A DNA stretch of 56,231 bases from Bacteroidota bacterium (lineage in GTDB: Bacteria > Bacteroidota > Bacteroidia > Chitinophagales > Saprospiraceae), in the NCBI GenBank assembly GCA_009908745.1, contig JAAAOU010000112.1, forward strand, positions 1-56,231, written 5' to 3'. Below the pieces are notes generated by a model. That model had not been told where the DNA came from and made no database searches. It was given only the letters and a program-made list of their open reading frames with translations. A program made the position numbers and the translations under genes. This document shows positions 33,576 through 42,535 of the stretch, in pieces; positions within the stretch are counted from its first letter, which is position 1, and every line of letters starts with the position of its first letter.

Positions 33576-35471
33576 ATGAGCGATCAAATCAAACACGAGT
33601 GCGGCTTCGCCATGATCCGCCTCTTGAAACCACTTGAATACTTCCAAAAAAAGTACGGTACGGCATTCTACGGCCTCAATCAACTACAGCTATTGTTGCA
33701 AAAACAGCGCAACCGCGGCCAGGATGGAGCCGGCATGGCCACCATCAAGCTCGATGTGCAACCGGGCAAAAAGTACATCAGCCGCAAACGCAGCGTGGCC
33801 ACCAACTACCTCGATGACCTGTTTGAGCAAATTCACCGCCACTTTGGCGACCTAAATCAAGAACAGCTCAATGACGCGCCCTGGCTCAAAGACAACAAGC
33901 CCTACATGGGGGAACTGCTGCTCGGGCACCTCCGCTACGGCACCCACAGCGACAACAGCATCGAAACCTGCCACCCCTTCCTGCGGCAAAACAACTGGAT
34001 CACCCGCAATTTGCTGCTGGCCGGCAATTTCAACCTCACTAATGTCGATGAGCTCTTCGAAGAACTGGTAGAACTCGGGCAGTACCCCAAAGAAAAGTCC
34101 GATACCGTGACTGTACTGGAGAAAATTGGCCATTTTCTAGACGATGAGGTACAGCGCCTGCACACCTGGTACAAGCCCGACGGCTATACCAATCAGGAAA
34201 TCAACGACCTGATCGCCCAGAACCTCGACCTACAACGCCTGCTCCGCCGCGCCAGCAAAAAATTCGACGGCGGCTTCGTCATGGCGGGGCTGATCGGGCA
34301 CGGCGATGCTTTTGTGATGCGCGACCCCGCCGCTATCCGCCCGGCATTCTATTACCAAGACGATGAGATCGTAGTGGCCGCCTCCGAACGCCCGGCTATC
34401 CAAACCGTGTTTGACAAACACATCGACCAAGTCAAAGAACTCAAGCGGGGGCACGCCCTGATCGTCAAAAAAGACGGCCGCATCATGGAGCTGCCCTACA
34501 TGGACCCCCTGCCGCGGAAAGCCTGCTCCTTTGAGCGCATTTACTTTTCCCGGGGCACCGACCGCGACATCTACCTGGAGCGGAAGCAGCTGGGCAAACA
34601 ACTGACCGAGAATGTGCTGGAAACGGTCGATTACGATTTTAAGAAAACCGTCTTCTCCTTTGTGCCCAATACCGCCGAGACGGCTTTTTATGGCTTGCTG
34701 GAAGGGCTGGAAGAACGGCTCAATGACATCAAGCAGGAAAAAATCCTCAAAAAAGGCAGTGATCTTAAGCCCAAAAAGCTGAAAAAGATACTAGCCATGA
34801 AGCCGCGTATGGAGAAAGTCATTGTAAAAGATGCCAAACAGCGTACATTCATCGCCGATACCACATCCCGGGAGGCGATGGTCGCCCATATCTACGATGT
34901 GACCTACGGTATCGTCAGAAACAATAAGGATACCCTGGTGCTGCTGGATGACTCCATCGTGCGGGGGACAACCCTAAAAGACAGCATCATCCAGATCGCC
35001 TCCCGCTTGAAACCAAAGAAGATCGTCATCGTTTCCTCCGCGCCGCAGATCCGTTTCCCCGACTGCTACGGCATCGACATGTCGCGCATGAAAGAGTTTG
35101 TGGCCTTTCGGGCCCTGGTGGAATTGTTGAAAGAACACGATAAAACCCACCTGTTGCAAGAAGCTTATGAACGATGCAAAGCGCAGGAACATCTGCCGAC
35201 AGCGGAGATCAAAAACGAGGTCGCCGCATTGTACGAGGCCTTCCCCTACGAGCTTATTTCCGATAAGATCGCCGAAATCGTGACCCCGCCGGAGGTAGAG
35301 CCGGAAATCAAAGTGATTTATCAAACCGTGGAAGGGCTGCGGGAAGCCTGCCCGAGCAACGACGGCGACTGGTATTTCTCAGGTGAATACCCAACGCCGG
35401 GCGGCAACCGCGTAGTCAACCGCGCATTCATCAACTTTATGGAAGGTAGCGACGAGCGAGGATATGCCTAA
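33576..35471 (+). CDS. purF: Amidophosphoribosyltransferase, long Bacteroidota-type
   Basis: A 631-aa enzyme, longer than typical PurF (about 500 aa), of the Bacteroidota long form; it makes 5-phosphoribosylamine from PRPP and glutamine, the first step of purine synthesis. The Ntn glutaminase domain is N-terminal, with the candidate nucleophile Cys9 in HECGFAMIRLL, so eight residues would need removal to expose it. The blocks NRGQDGAGMA and GELLLGHLRYGTHS and the phosphoribosyltransferase PRPP loop VLLDDSIVRGTT (about 453-465) are clear. The C-terminal 100 residues are an extension. Bacteroidota may carry a second, ordinary purF, so the paralog's role is uncertain. Confidence 0.88.
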   Translation: MSDQIKHECGFAMIRLLKPLEYFQKKYGTAFYGLNQLQLLLQKQRNRGQDGAGMATIKLDVQPGKKYISRKRSVATNYLDDLFEQIHRHFGDLNQEQLNDAPWLKDNKPYMGELLLGHLRYGTHSDNSIETCHPFLRQNNWITRNLLLAGNFNLTNVDELFEELVELGQYPKEKSDTVTVLEKIGHFLDDEVQRLHTWYKPDGYTNQEINDLIAQNLDLQRLLRRASKKFDGGFVMAGLIGHGDAFVMRDPAAIRPAFYYQDDEIVVAASERPAIQTVFDKHIDQVKELKRGHALIVKKDGRIMELPYMDPLPRKACSFERIYFSRGTDRDIYLERKQLGKQLTENVLETVDYDFKKTVFSFVPNTAETAFYGLLEGLEERLNDIKQEKILKKGSDLKPKKLKKILAMKPRMEKVIVKDAKQRTFIADTTSREAMVAHIYDVTYGIVRNNKDTLVLLDDSIVRGTTLKDSIIQIASRLKPKKIVIVSSAPQIRFPDCYGIDMSRMKEFVAFRALVELLKEHDKTHLLQEAYERCKAQEHLPTAEIKNEVAALYEAFPYELISDKIAEIVTPPEVEPEIKVIYQTVEGLREACPSNDGDWYFSGEYPTPGGNRVVNRAFINFMEGSDERGYA

Positions 35472-36045
35472 CCAACCACTCAAACGGATTCAGTTCTACA
35501 CTACTTTGGCGTTGGCCCTAGTCTTGTTGTGTGCCTATTGGTCTGATCGTCGGCTGGAGCAAAAAAAGGAGCGGCCCTGGCAGGTGCGGGCTTATATCGA
35601 TAACTACTTGTACTTGGCCAAGGAGATCAGGCAGTATGACAAGATACCCATCCCCATCACACTGGCTGTAGCCGGGCTGGAAAGCCAATGGGGGCGCAGC
35701 GAGCTGGCCCGCCAGGCCAACAACCACTTCGGCATCAAAGTAAAGCCAGGCTGGCAGGGCCATGAATACTGCAAATCTACCCAAGAATATCAAGGCAGCC
35801 AGCAAGCTGTAAACATCTGGGCATGCTTCCGCAAATACCCCCTCATCCGCCGCAGTTATCAGGATTTTGCCCGCTTCCTCGATGAGGAGGAACGCTATCA
35901 GCACCTTAAAAAACTGGAAGCCGATGACTACGTAGGCTGGGCGGAAGGCTTGCAAAATGCAGGCTACGCCACTGACCCAAACTACGCCCAAAAACTGCGG
36001 GGCTTGATCTGGAAATACCGGCTGTCGGAGTTTAAGGCCAAATAA
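35464..36045 (+). CDS. Glucosaminidase (FlgJ/LytF-like) with signal anchor
   Basis: A 193-aa protein with an N-terminal membrane anchor (about residues 8-25) followed by a peptidoglycan-hydrolysing glucosaminidase domain. The catalytic-glutamate motif is LAVAGLESQWGRSELA, followed by ANNHFGIKVKPGW and CFRKYPLIRRSYQDF, as in FlgJ-type beta-N-acetylglucosaminidases. It therefore cleaves the cell-wall glycan from the periplasmic side. Its start overlaps the 3' end of the purF gene by 8 nt, so it is probably cotranscribed with it. Confidence 0.88.
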   Translation: MPNQPLKRIQFYTTLALALVLLCAYWSDRRLEQKKERPWQVRAYIDNYLYLAKEIRQYDKIPIPITLAVAGLESQWGRSELARQANNHFGIKVKPGWQGHEYCKSTQEYQGSQQAVNIWACFRKYPLIRRSYQDFARFLDEEERYQHLKKLEADDYVGWAEGLQNAGYATDPNYAQKLRGLIWKYRLSEFKAK

Positions 36046-36121
36046 TTTAGCGGTAGCCGCACAAAAGCCTTATTTTGGGGTTTTCAGCACCCATTTCTCA
36101 AAACCACTATCAAGATAACTT

Positions 36122-36562
36122 ATGGATTACAATGCCGCTGTAGCTACCATCATGACCAAAGAGCCGCGTACCGTGCTGCCGGATAGCCCCGCTACGGAGC
36201 TGGATACCTTGTTCAAGGAAAATCGTATTCACCACGTACCTGTGGTGGACGAAGAGCACAAGGTGGTCGGTATCGTGGGCAAATCGGACTTCCTCTATTT
36301 ACTTCGGGGATATACGGTACACGAAAGCGACCGCTTCCGCGAAGCGGCCAAGTTACGGGCGTTCAAAGCGGAGGAAATTATGTACAAAGAAGAAGTGGAA
36401 ACCCTGCAGGAAGACCAGCCCATCAAAGAAGCGGTCCGTCTGCTGTCAGAAAACCGCTACCAAGCGCTGCCCATTGTCGACCATCGGGGCAAACTTACGG
36501 GCATACTGACTACCCACGACATCATCGATATTGTACACGGGGAAGCGCAGGCGGAGTCGTAA
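36122..36562 (+). CDS. Tandem CBS-domain protein
   Basis: A 146-aa protein of two CBS domains: residues 8-60 (IMTKEPRTVLPDSPATEL, HVPVVDEEHKVVGIVG) and 80-138 (EIMYKEEVETLQEDQPIKEA, ALPIVDHRGKLTGILT). The pair would form one Bateman module that binds adenosine nucleotides. As it is stand-alone, it probably regulates a partner, which is not identifiable here. It is soluble and cytosolic, in the same orientation as the neighbours. Confidence 0.9.
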   Translation: MDYNAAVATIMTKEPRTVLPDSPATELDTLFKENRIHHVPVVDEEHKVVGIVGKSDFLYLLRGYTVHESDRFREAAKLRAFKAEEIMYKEEVETLQEDQPIKEAVRLLSENRYQALPIVDHRGKLTGILTTHDIIDIVHGEAQAES

Positions 36563-36597
36563 AATTTCCAGAACCAAAAACTAAAACATCTTCAGAA

Positions 36598-37527
36598 ATG
36601 CAAGCACCTTTTAAACATTATGGGTGGATGCTGTTGCTTTGTGCACTGGCACTCACCTCTTGCGTAAGCAAAAAAGAATACCTGGCTCTGCAACAAGAGC
36701 TGGAAGTCGCCAACAAAGACCTTGGCAAATGTGGCGAAAGCCTGAATGACTACATGGAGCGCCTTTCCGCCTGCCAACGCGAAAAGCAAGGCCTGCGGGC
36801 GGACCTGCAAACCGCACAGAGCAAGCTGCAAATCCGACAAGAGCAAGTGGATGACCTCAAGGAGCTGATCGATGACTTCCGGGAGCAGCGCGATAAGCAG
36901 CTCAATCAGGTAGATGACCTGACCACGCTTTCCCAATCGGCCAGCGAGAACATCCGCGAGACCCTGTCCCAGCTTCAATCCAAAGACAAGTACATTCAAA
37001 TGCTGCAGGCGGCGAAAACCCGGGCGGACTCCATCAACCTCGCCCTTGCCGTCAACCTCAAAGGGGTACTGAGCGAAGGCATAGAAGATGAAGACGTAGA
37101 GGTCAAAGTCGACAAAACCGTCGTGTTCGTCAACCTGTCGGACAAAATGCTGTACCAGACCGGCAGCTACCGCATCACCTCCCGCGCTAACGAAGTGCTG
37201 GGGAAAATTGCCAAAATCATCAAGTCCAGGCCCAATTTAGAGGTCATGGTCGAGGGCTACACCGACAGCCAGCCGATCAACACCAGCTGCATACGCGACA
37301 ACTGGGACCTGAGCGTCCTACGCTCTACTTCCGTCGTCCGGGCATTGCAAGAGCAGCATGGCATCGACCCCAACCGCCTCATCGCAGCGGGCCGGGGGGA
37401 GTACAATACTCTGGCTTCCAACGCTACTGCCGAGGGCCGGGCCAAAAACCGCCGCACCCGCATCATCATCCTGCCCAAGCTGGATCAGTTCTATGATCTG
37501 CTGAATCCGAATGAGGTGCCGGATTAG
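36598..37527 (+). CDS. OmpA-family lipoprotein with coiled coil
   Basis: A 309-aa lipoprotein (lipobox ALTSC, Cys22) with a long coiled coil (about residues 28-145) and an OmpA-like C-terminal domain (about 175-295; LEVMVEGYTDSQPIN, DNWDLSVLRSTSVVRALQ and AAGRGEYNTLASNATAEGR). It links the outer membrane to peptidoglycan. It has the same plan as the OmpA-like protein at 22347-23111, but the coiled coil is longer. It lies 35 nt after the CBS gene, so the two may share a transcript. A terminator follows at 37554-37592. Confidence 0.9.
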   Translation: MQAPFKHYGWMLLLCALALTSCVSKKEYLALQQELEVANKDLGKCGESLNDYMERLSACQREKQGLRADLQTAQSKLQIRQEQVDDLKELIDDFREQRDKQLNQVDDLTTLSQSASENIRETLSQLQSKDKYIQMLQAAKTRADSINLALAVNLKGVLSEGIEDEDVEVKVDKTVVFVNLSDKMLYQTGSYRITSRANEVLGKIAKIIKSRPNLEVMVEGYTDSQPINTSCIRDNWDLSVLRSTSVVRALQEQHGIDPNRLIAAGRGEYNTLASNATAEGRAKNRRTRIIILPKLDQFYDLLNPNEVPD

Positions 37528-37553
37528 TGTTTAATTAAAAAGCATTCACCTTG

Positions 37554-37592
37554 TAAAGGCTTCCTCCACGAGCAGCGGGGGAAGCCTTTTTA
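37554..37592 (+). terminator. Terminator after the OmpA-like gene
   Basis: AAAGGCTTCC pairs with GGAAGCCTTT, followed by TTT. It closes the transcript of 36122-37527. Confidence 0.75.
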
Positions 37593-37642
37593 CGTATGAG
37601 AATATCTGTCCTACAGCTTTTCTGTGGGTGTTTTTCGGTTGT

Positions 37643-37700
37643 TATAGTCTGAAAACCAATGATATGGAAAGGTCGGCAAGCGCTACTTTTTGGCAACGAG
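37643..37700 (+). repeat. Possible diverged third copy of the dispersed palindromic element
   Basis: The sequence begins TATAGTCTGAAAAC and keeps, in order, TGGAAA and the block GCGCTACTTTTTGGC, with several changes relative to 18735-18800. It is probably an old copy. Its partner arm was not located with confidence. Confidence 0.35.
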
Positions 37701-37807
37701 ACTACAAAAACTATACTCTCCTGCAACCTCGAGACTGTTCATTAAACCGTTTCTAAAGAAACGCTATTATGGCTAATTTACTGATAGTCAATCTCTGCGC
37801 ACTCTGC

Positions 37808-37883
37808 GTCTCTGCGTGCCACACACATTTTTGAATACTCTCGCGGTCTCTGCGTGCCACACACATTTTTGAGTATGCTCGGA
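37808..37883. repeat. Two tandem 38-nt direct repeats
   Basis: The unit begins GTCTCTGCGTGCCACACACA and is followed by a second copy starting at 37846, with the first 27 nt of the two identical and the rest of the unit similar. It is non-coding and lies between the 37.5-kb terminator and the TonB receptor gene. The rest of the gap 37528-38028 holds only the elements listed and an ordinary AT-rich stretch. Confidence 0.75.
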
Positions 37884-38028
37884 GTCAAACTGCAAAGCAC
37901 AACGTATTGAATGCCTTAAACAATGCTGTCCTCTTCCAAACGCATACCAAAACCATCCATTCGTATACTTTTTTTCGATAGTCGGGCTGCGCGCCCCAAG
38001 TTTGCACTGAATTTAAAACACCAGTGCA

Positions 38029-40410
38029 ATGAAAAAACGCTTTTTAACTTTATTCTTTATCTGCTCAGTTGCGATATTATTTGCACAAGATTATACCCAG
38101 ACCATACGGGGCACTGTAACCGACCAAGACACCAAACAGCCGCTGATCGGTGCAAACGTAGTAGTGGTCGATGCAGAAAGCTTCACCGGGACCACTACGG
38201 ATGTAGAAGGAGATTTCCGTTTGGAGGCTATCCCCGTTGGCCGTGTTTCGCTCCGGTTTAGCTTTATCGGCTACAAACCGGTGGTACTTCAAAATCTGGA
38301 TCTGACCACTGGAAAAGAGCTGATCCTTGAGGTAGAAATGTCGGAATCTGTAAACCAATTAAACGAAGTAGTCGTCACCGCCGGCGAGGGGGGCAACCGG
38401 GTACTCAACGAAATGACCACAGTAAGTGCCCGCTCGTTTTCCGTGGAAGAAAGCCAGCGGTTTGCGGGCGCACGGAACGACGTATCGCGTATGGCCAGCA
38501 ACTTCGCCGGGGTGAATACGGCAAATGATGCCGTAAACGATATTGTGGTCCGGGGCAATTCTCCGCTTGGCGTGCTCTGGCGCTTGGAGGGAATCGATAT
38601 TTTCAATCCCAACCACTTCGGTGCAGCTGGCGTGACCGGCGGCCCGGTAAGCATGCTTAACAACAATACCCTCGCCAATTCCGACTTCCTCACGGGTGCC
38701 TTTCCCGCTATGTACGGCAATGCGGCTTCCGGGGTATTTGACTTGCAGATGCGAAGCGGCAACAACGAACAGCACGAGTTTATGGGGCAAGTTGGCTTCA
38801 ATGGGTTCGAATTTGGTGCTGAAGGCCCGATCAATCGCGAAAAAGGCAGCTCTTACCTGGTCAACTACCGCTACTCAGTGCTGGGGCTGATGGACGAAAT
38901 TGGCCTCAACCCGGGAACCGGGGTAGGGGTCCCGAGGTATCAGGATTTATCCCTGTATCTGGATTTTCCCAATACTAAAATTGGGCACTTATCTGTATTT
39001 GCCATTGGCGGTCAAAACAGTATTGACTTTAAAAACTCCGGCACGCCAGTAGACGAACTAGAGGATGATTTTTATACCGATGGGGACGAAGATCTTTACA
39101 ACTCTAACTATATGGGCGTGGCTGGCGTTTCGCAAACGCTGATGTGGAATGACCAAACCTACTCAAAATTAATTCTCAGCGCCCAGATTGCTCAGAATAA
39201 TGTGGACATAGATAGCTTGGCAGGGGAAGCCCGTGCGCCTACGCCGCAGTACCGAAGTGCCAACCGGCAGGAGAAAGTGAGCGGCCACTTCTACGTCAAC
39301 CATAAGCGTAATGCAGCCAATATATTCCGGGCTGGCCTGATGGCGGATATAAACCGCGTAGACCTCCAAGACTCGATTTACCGGGCCTCTGAAAGCGGTT
39401 TTCGTACCCTGACTGATGAACAGGGGACCGCTTCGCTGCTGCGTGCCTACGCACAATGGAAACACAGCTTTACCGACGAGCTCATTTTGAATACCGGCGT
39501 TTACAGCCAACACTTTGCGCTCAACGGCTCCACCTCTTTTGAGCCGCGGGCTGGCATTAGTTGGGAGTTGAAGCCCCGCCACACCCTGTCTGCAGCTTAT
39601 GGCCTGCACAATCAGCTGGCGCCGCTTGGCGTATACTTCCGGAAAACGTTCTTAAACGGCGAATACATACAAACCAATACGGACCTGAATTTTCAGCGCA
39701 GTCAGCACGTGGTTTTGGGCTACGAGTATCGTTTTCAGAACGGACTGGAAATCAAGGCTGAAACCTACCTGCAATCGATAGACCGCGTACCGGTGGAAGC
39801 ATCGCCTTCCTCTTACAGCCTGCTCAATTCAGGTTCTTTTGGGACAGAAATCCGCGACTCCCTACAAAACGACGGCTCCGGGGTCAATTACGGGATAGAC
39901 ATCACTTTCCAAAAACCGATCTCCCGCGGCAACTATTTTATCGTAAACGCATCACTCTACGACTCCAAGTACACGGGCTCCGACGGGGTAGAGCGCAATA
40001 CTGCCTTTAACGGCAACTTTTTGCTGAATGCCGTAGCCGGAAAGGAGTGGCAGCTCAGCGGCAGCGATTCCAAAAATAAAAAGACGCTAAACGCGGACAT
40101 CAAGCTCACCACCGCTGGCGGGCAACGGTATTCCGATATTGACTTCGCCGCATCACAGGAGGCCCAAAATACGGTGCTTGACGATTCCAACCCCTACAGC
40201 AACCAATTTAAAACCTATTTCCGGACTGACATACGCATCGGCTACAAAGTACACTTCAAAAAGCTGACGCAGGAATGGGCTATTGATGTACAGAATGTCA
40301 CTAATAACGATAACCCCTTGGCGGTAACTTATGACTGGCGGACGGGCACCGAGCGCATCATCAACCAACTGGGCATTTTTCCTCTGATGCAATACCGCAT
40401 TACGTTTTAG
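38029..40410 (+). CDS. TonB-dependent receptor with carboxypeptidase-like N-domain
   Basis: A 793-aa outer-membrane receptor. The signal peptide (MKKRFLTLFFICSVAILFAQ, 1-20) precedes a carboxypeptidase-regulatory-like sandwich (about 22-110; GTVTDQDTKQPLIGANVVV). A plug (about 115-240; DIVVRGNSPLGVLWRLEGI, GAFPAMYGNAASGVFDLQM) and the barrel follow, ending in a terminal phenylalanine (YRITF). Unlike the receptor at 19015-21362 no SusD/DUF4249-type partner follows it, but two small proteins and a LytS/LytTR system do, suggesting a signal-linked uptake locus. The substrate cannot be told. Confidence 0.92.
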   Translation: MKKRFLTLFFICSVAILFAQDYTQTIRGTVTDQDTKQPLIGANVVVVDAESFTGTTTDVEGDFRLEAIPVGRVSLRFSFIGYKPVVLQNLDLTTGKELILEVEMSESVNQLNEVVVTAGEGGNRVLNEMTTVSARSFSVEESQRFAGARNDVSRMASNFAGVNTANDAVNDIVVRGNSPLGVLWRLEGIDIFNPNHFGAAGVTGGPVSMLNNNTLANSDFLTGAFPAMYGNAASGVFDLQMRSGNNEQHEFMGQVGFNGFEFGAEGPINREKGSSYLVNYRYSVLGLMDEIGLNPGTGVGVPRYQDLSLYLDFPNTKIGHLSVFAIGGQNSIDFKNSGTPVDELEDDFYTDGDEDLYNSNYMGVAGVSQTLMWNDQTYSKLILSAQIAQNNVDIDSLAGEARAPTPQYRSANRQEKVSGHFYVNHKRNAANIFRAGLMADINRVDLQDSIYRASESGFRTLTDEQGTASLLRAYAQWKHSFTDELILNTGVYSQHFALNGSTSFEPRAGISWELKPRHTLSAAYGLHNQLAPLGVYFRKTFLNGEYIQTNTDLNFQRSQHVVLGYEYRFQNGLEIKAETYLQSIDRVPVEASPSSYSLLNSGSFGTEIRDSLQNDGSGVNYGIDITFQKPISRGNYFIVNASLYDSKYTGSDGVERNTAFNGNFLLNAVAGKEWQLSGSDSKNKKTLNADIKLTTAGGQRYSDIDFAASQEAQNTVLDDSNPYSNQFKTYFRTDIRIGYKVHFKKLTQEWAIDVQNVTNNDNPLAVTYDWRTGTERIINQLGIFPLMQYRITF

Positions 40411-40455
40411 CGGATAAACAGTGTGCCTATTTGACAATCACAAAACTTTGCCATC

Positions 40456-40956
40456 ATGAAAACACTCCATTCAAAAGTTTGGTACGCGGACGAAAGCCGG
40501 GCCAAATCCCCCCAAAAGCTGCTATTCTATTCCGACATGGGAAAGTTGCAGTTCTCCAAAAATGCAATTGTCTTCAAAGGAAAAGACCAGTCGCTGGAAA
40601 TTAGCAACGTATCGCGCATTTTTATGGAAAATCAAAAGCTCAATTGGGTGACCTACATTATTGGTGGGGTCGCCTGCCTGTTGATCGACCTTATACTGGG
40701 CTCGGGGATCAACGACCTCCTGGACACCAATTGGGCGCTTACTAAATTCTACCTCTTCCTGGCTCCAGTCTGTATAGTCCTGTTTTGGCTTCCTATGCGG
40801 TGGGTGGTGGTGGAATACACAGAAGGCGGTGCGCACAAAAAAGCTTATTTCTCCAATGGCTCACAAAATGGCTGGGCGGCCCTCTTTGGTGCAAATAAAA
40901 AACTGAAGCAGAAGATGATGGATTTGATGAATACGCGGGCAGCCGCCCGGGATTGA
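40456..40956 (+). CDS. Hypothetical membrane protein with PH-like N-terminal region
   Basis: A 166-aa protein. The N-terminal 55 residues form a short soluble domain (GKLQFSKNAIVFKGKDQ, LEISNVSRIFMENQ) that resembles the start of a PH-like or GRAM-like domain. Two hydrophobic segments follow at about 64-85 and 97-118, then a soluble tail. No family was firmly recognised. It lies 45 nt after the TonB receptor and so is probably cotranscribed with it. Function unknown. Confidence 0.65.
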   Translation: MKTLHSKVWYADESRAKSPQKLLFYSDMGKLQFSKNAIVFKGKDQSLEISNVSRIFMENQKLNWVTYIIGGVACLLIDLILGSGINDLLDTNWALTKFYLFLAPVCIVLFWLPMRWVVVEYTEGGAHKKAYFSNGSQNGWAALFGANKKLKQKMMDLMNTRAAARD

Positions 40957-41021
40957 ATACGGTGTATTGAAAATCCAGTACGCATAAACCCCGAGTTGTA
41001 CACAACTTAAAAACAAAAGCA

Positions 41022-42312
41022 ATGAAGAATAGTGTTTTTTTTTGTGGTTTTATTTGTTTTAGCATCTGTCAATCTTTACGGGCAATCCGATAGTACCTAC
41101 ACACTGGATTATTTAGATAAAAGTACGCGATTCGCCTGGTTAACCTATGGCGGAGACTTGAACTACTTGAGTGGTGGAAGTACGCAGCAATTTCTTGACG
41201 GAGTAAAGCAAACGACTGATTTTAAAAGTGCTTTAACCCCAAGGCTGACCATCGGGGGTATTCACTTCTGGGGGCATGCAGACTTTTACGTTACCTTTCC
41301 TTTGTCCTTTCTATCGCTGCAAAATATTCCAAACGGACTTAATGAATTAAACGTCCATCAACGTGTTGAAACGGGTATGCGGCTCTACCCTATCAAACTT
41401 CAACCCCAAAGGCTAAGCCCATTTTTAGGGGTGAGTTTTAGTCGCCTGCGCTTTTCTCAAGAGTCCGAAAATAGTAATAGCGATAATGGTGTGCCAACGT
41501 ACGATAGGTTTACCTATCCTGTTCAGTTTGGATTGACTTACACTTCGAATAAGTGGCATATTTCTGCCTCAGGATATTACAACTACCAAAACGAATTCGA
41601 TTATTTTATCTCACCGACAGAGAGGGCAAAGGTGAAACTTGATCCTGTATCATTTAATTTGAGCTTGTTAAGATATATAGATACTGACCGACAGGCGAGA
41701 ACACCAAAAGCGGTTGGTCAAATCAATAGAGATTATGATGTGCTGAAAAATGAAGACTTATTGAGTGCTTGGTTTTTTGGCGTAGGTCCCTCATCCGCCC
41801 TAAGGATGACTAAATCACCGTATTTAAAAGAGAACTATCCATTTTTTTATGATGATTTCTCTGCCACTTTAGTACCTGACCTAACTTTTGGCCGCTATTT
41901 TCACAAGGTAGACGCAAATTTGAATTTATCCTATCGCACATATGGTGGTAGATATGAAGGGTTTGGCACAGACATAAAAACTCGCAGACATTCAGTTGGT
42001 GTTGAGTCCGTTAAATTCCTTTTCAATTACCTTGGGTTTGTGCCTTTTGCGGGGCCCATACTTTCTTATGAAAACTTGAATACTTCAGTTAACGGGACTG
42101 CTTATAATGAAAATAAGCTGGCACTTGGCCTTACCTTCGGATGGGATATCCGTGTAATAAAATCACGCACATTCCTTTTAAGAACAAACCTGCGCTACTA
42201 TCCTAATTTACATATGGATATTGAAGGGGAAAGAATGATGTTTGACCATCTCGAATTCAACTTTATCCAATTGGTCTATTTTATGGGCAGAAAGAAAGCA
42301 TTGAGTAAATAA
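41022..42312 (+). CDS. Outer-membrane protein with T9-tract frameshift at its start
   Basis: A predicted 426-aa outer-membrane protein (as read from GTG 41032), with a body rich in aromatic strands (TRFAWLTYGGDLNYL, RRHSVGVESVKFLF, LNYRTYG-like segments), typical of a barrel of unknown family. The good ATG at 41022 (MKNSV) lies in a different frame, separated by a run of nine T residues (41035-41043). With eight Ts it would be in frame and give an ideal signal peptide, MKNSVFFVVLFVLASVNLYG. The gene is thus off, or started at GTG 41032, in this sequence. The coding region is clearly AT-richer than the genes around it. Confidence 0.7.
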
Positions 42313-42535
42313 AAGCAAGCAGCGGTGCAATGAGTGATGCGGGAGATTTTGACAAAATCGTAAATTAGGTGTGTCTTCCAGCCCGAAATCTCTATTTTCA
42401 TAGAATGAAATGAATAAATCAAAAATGGCTACTTGAGAATCCTAAATCTGCCATTCCTGCCTGCCGAAGTGCTTCGACACGCAGCCAGGTTCGCTATTAA
42501 AGCACCGCCTCCAAAAAAGCAATAAAACAAAAAGC

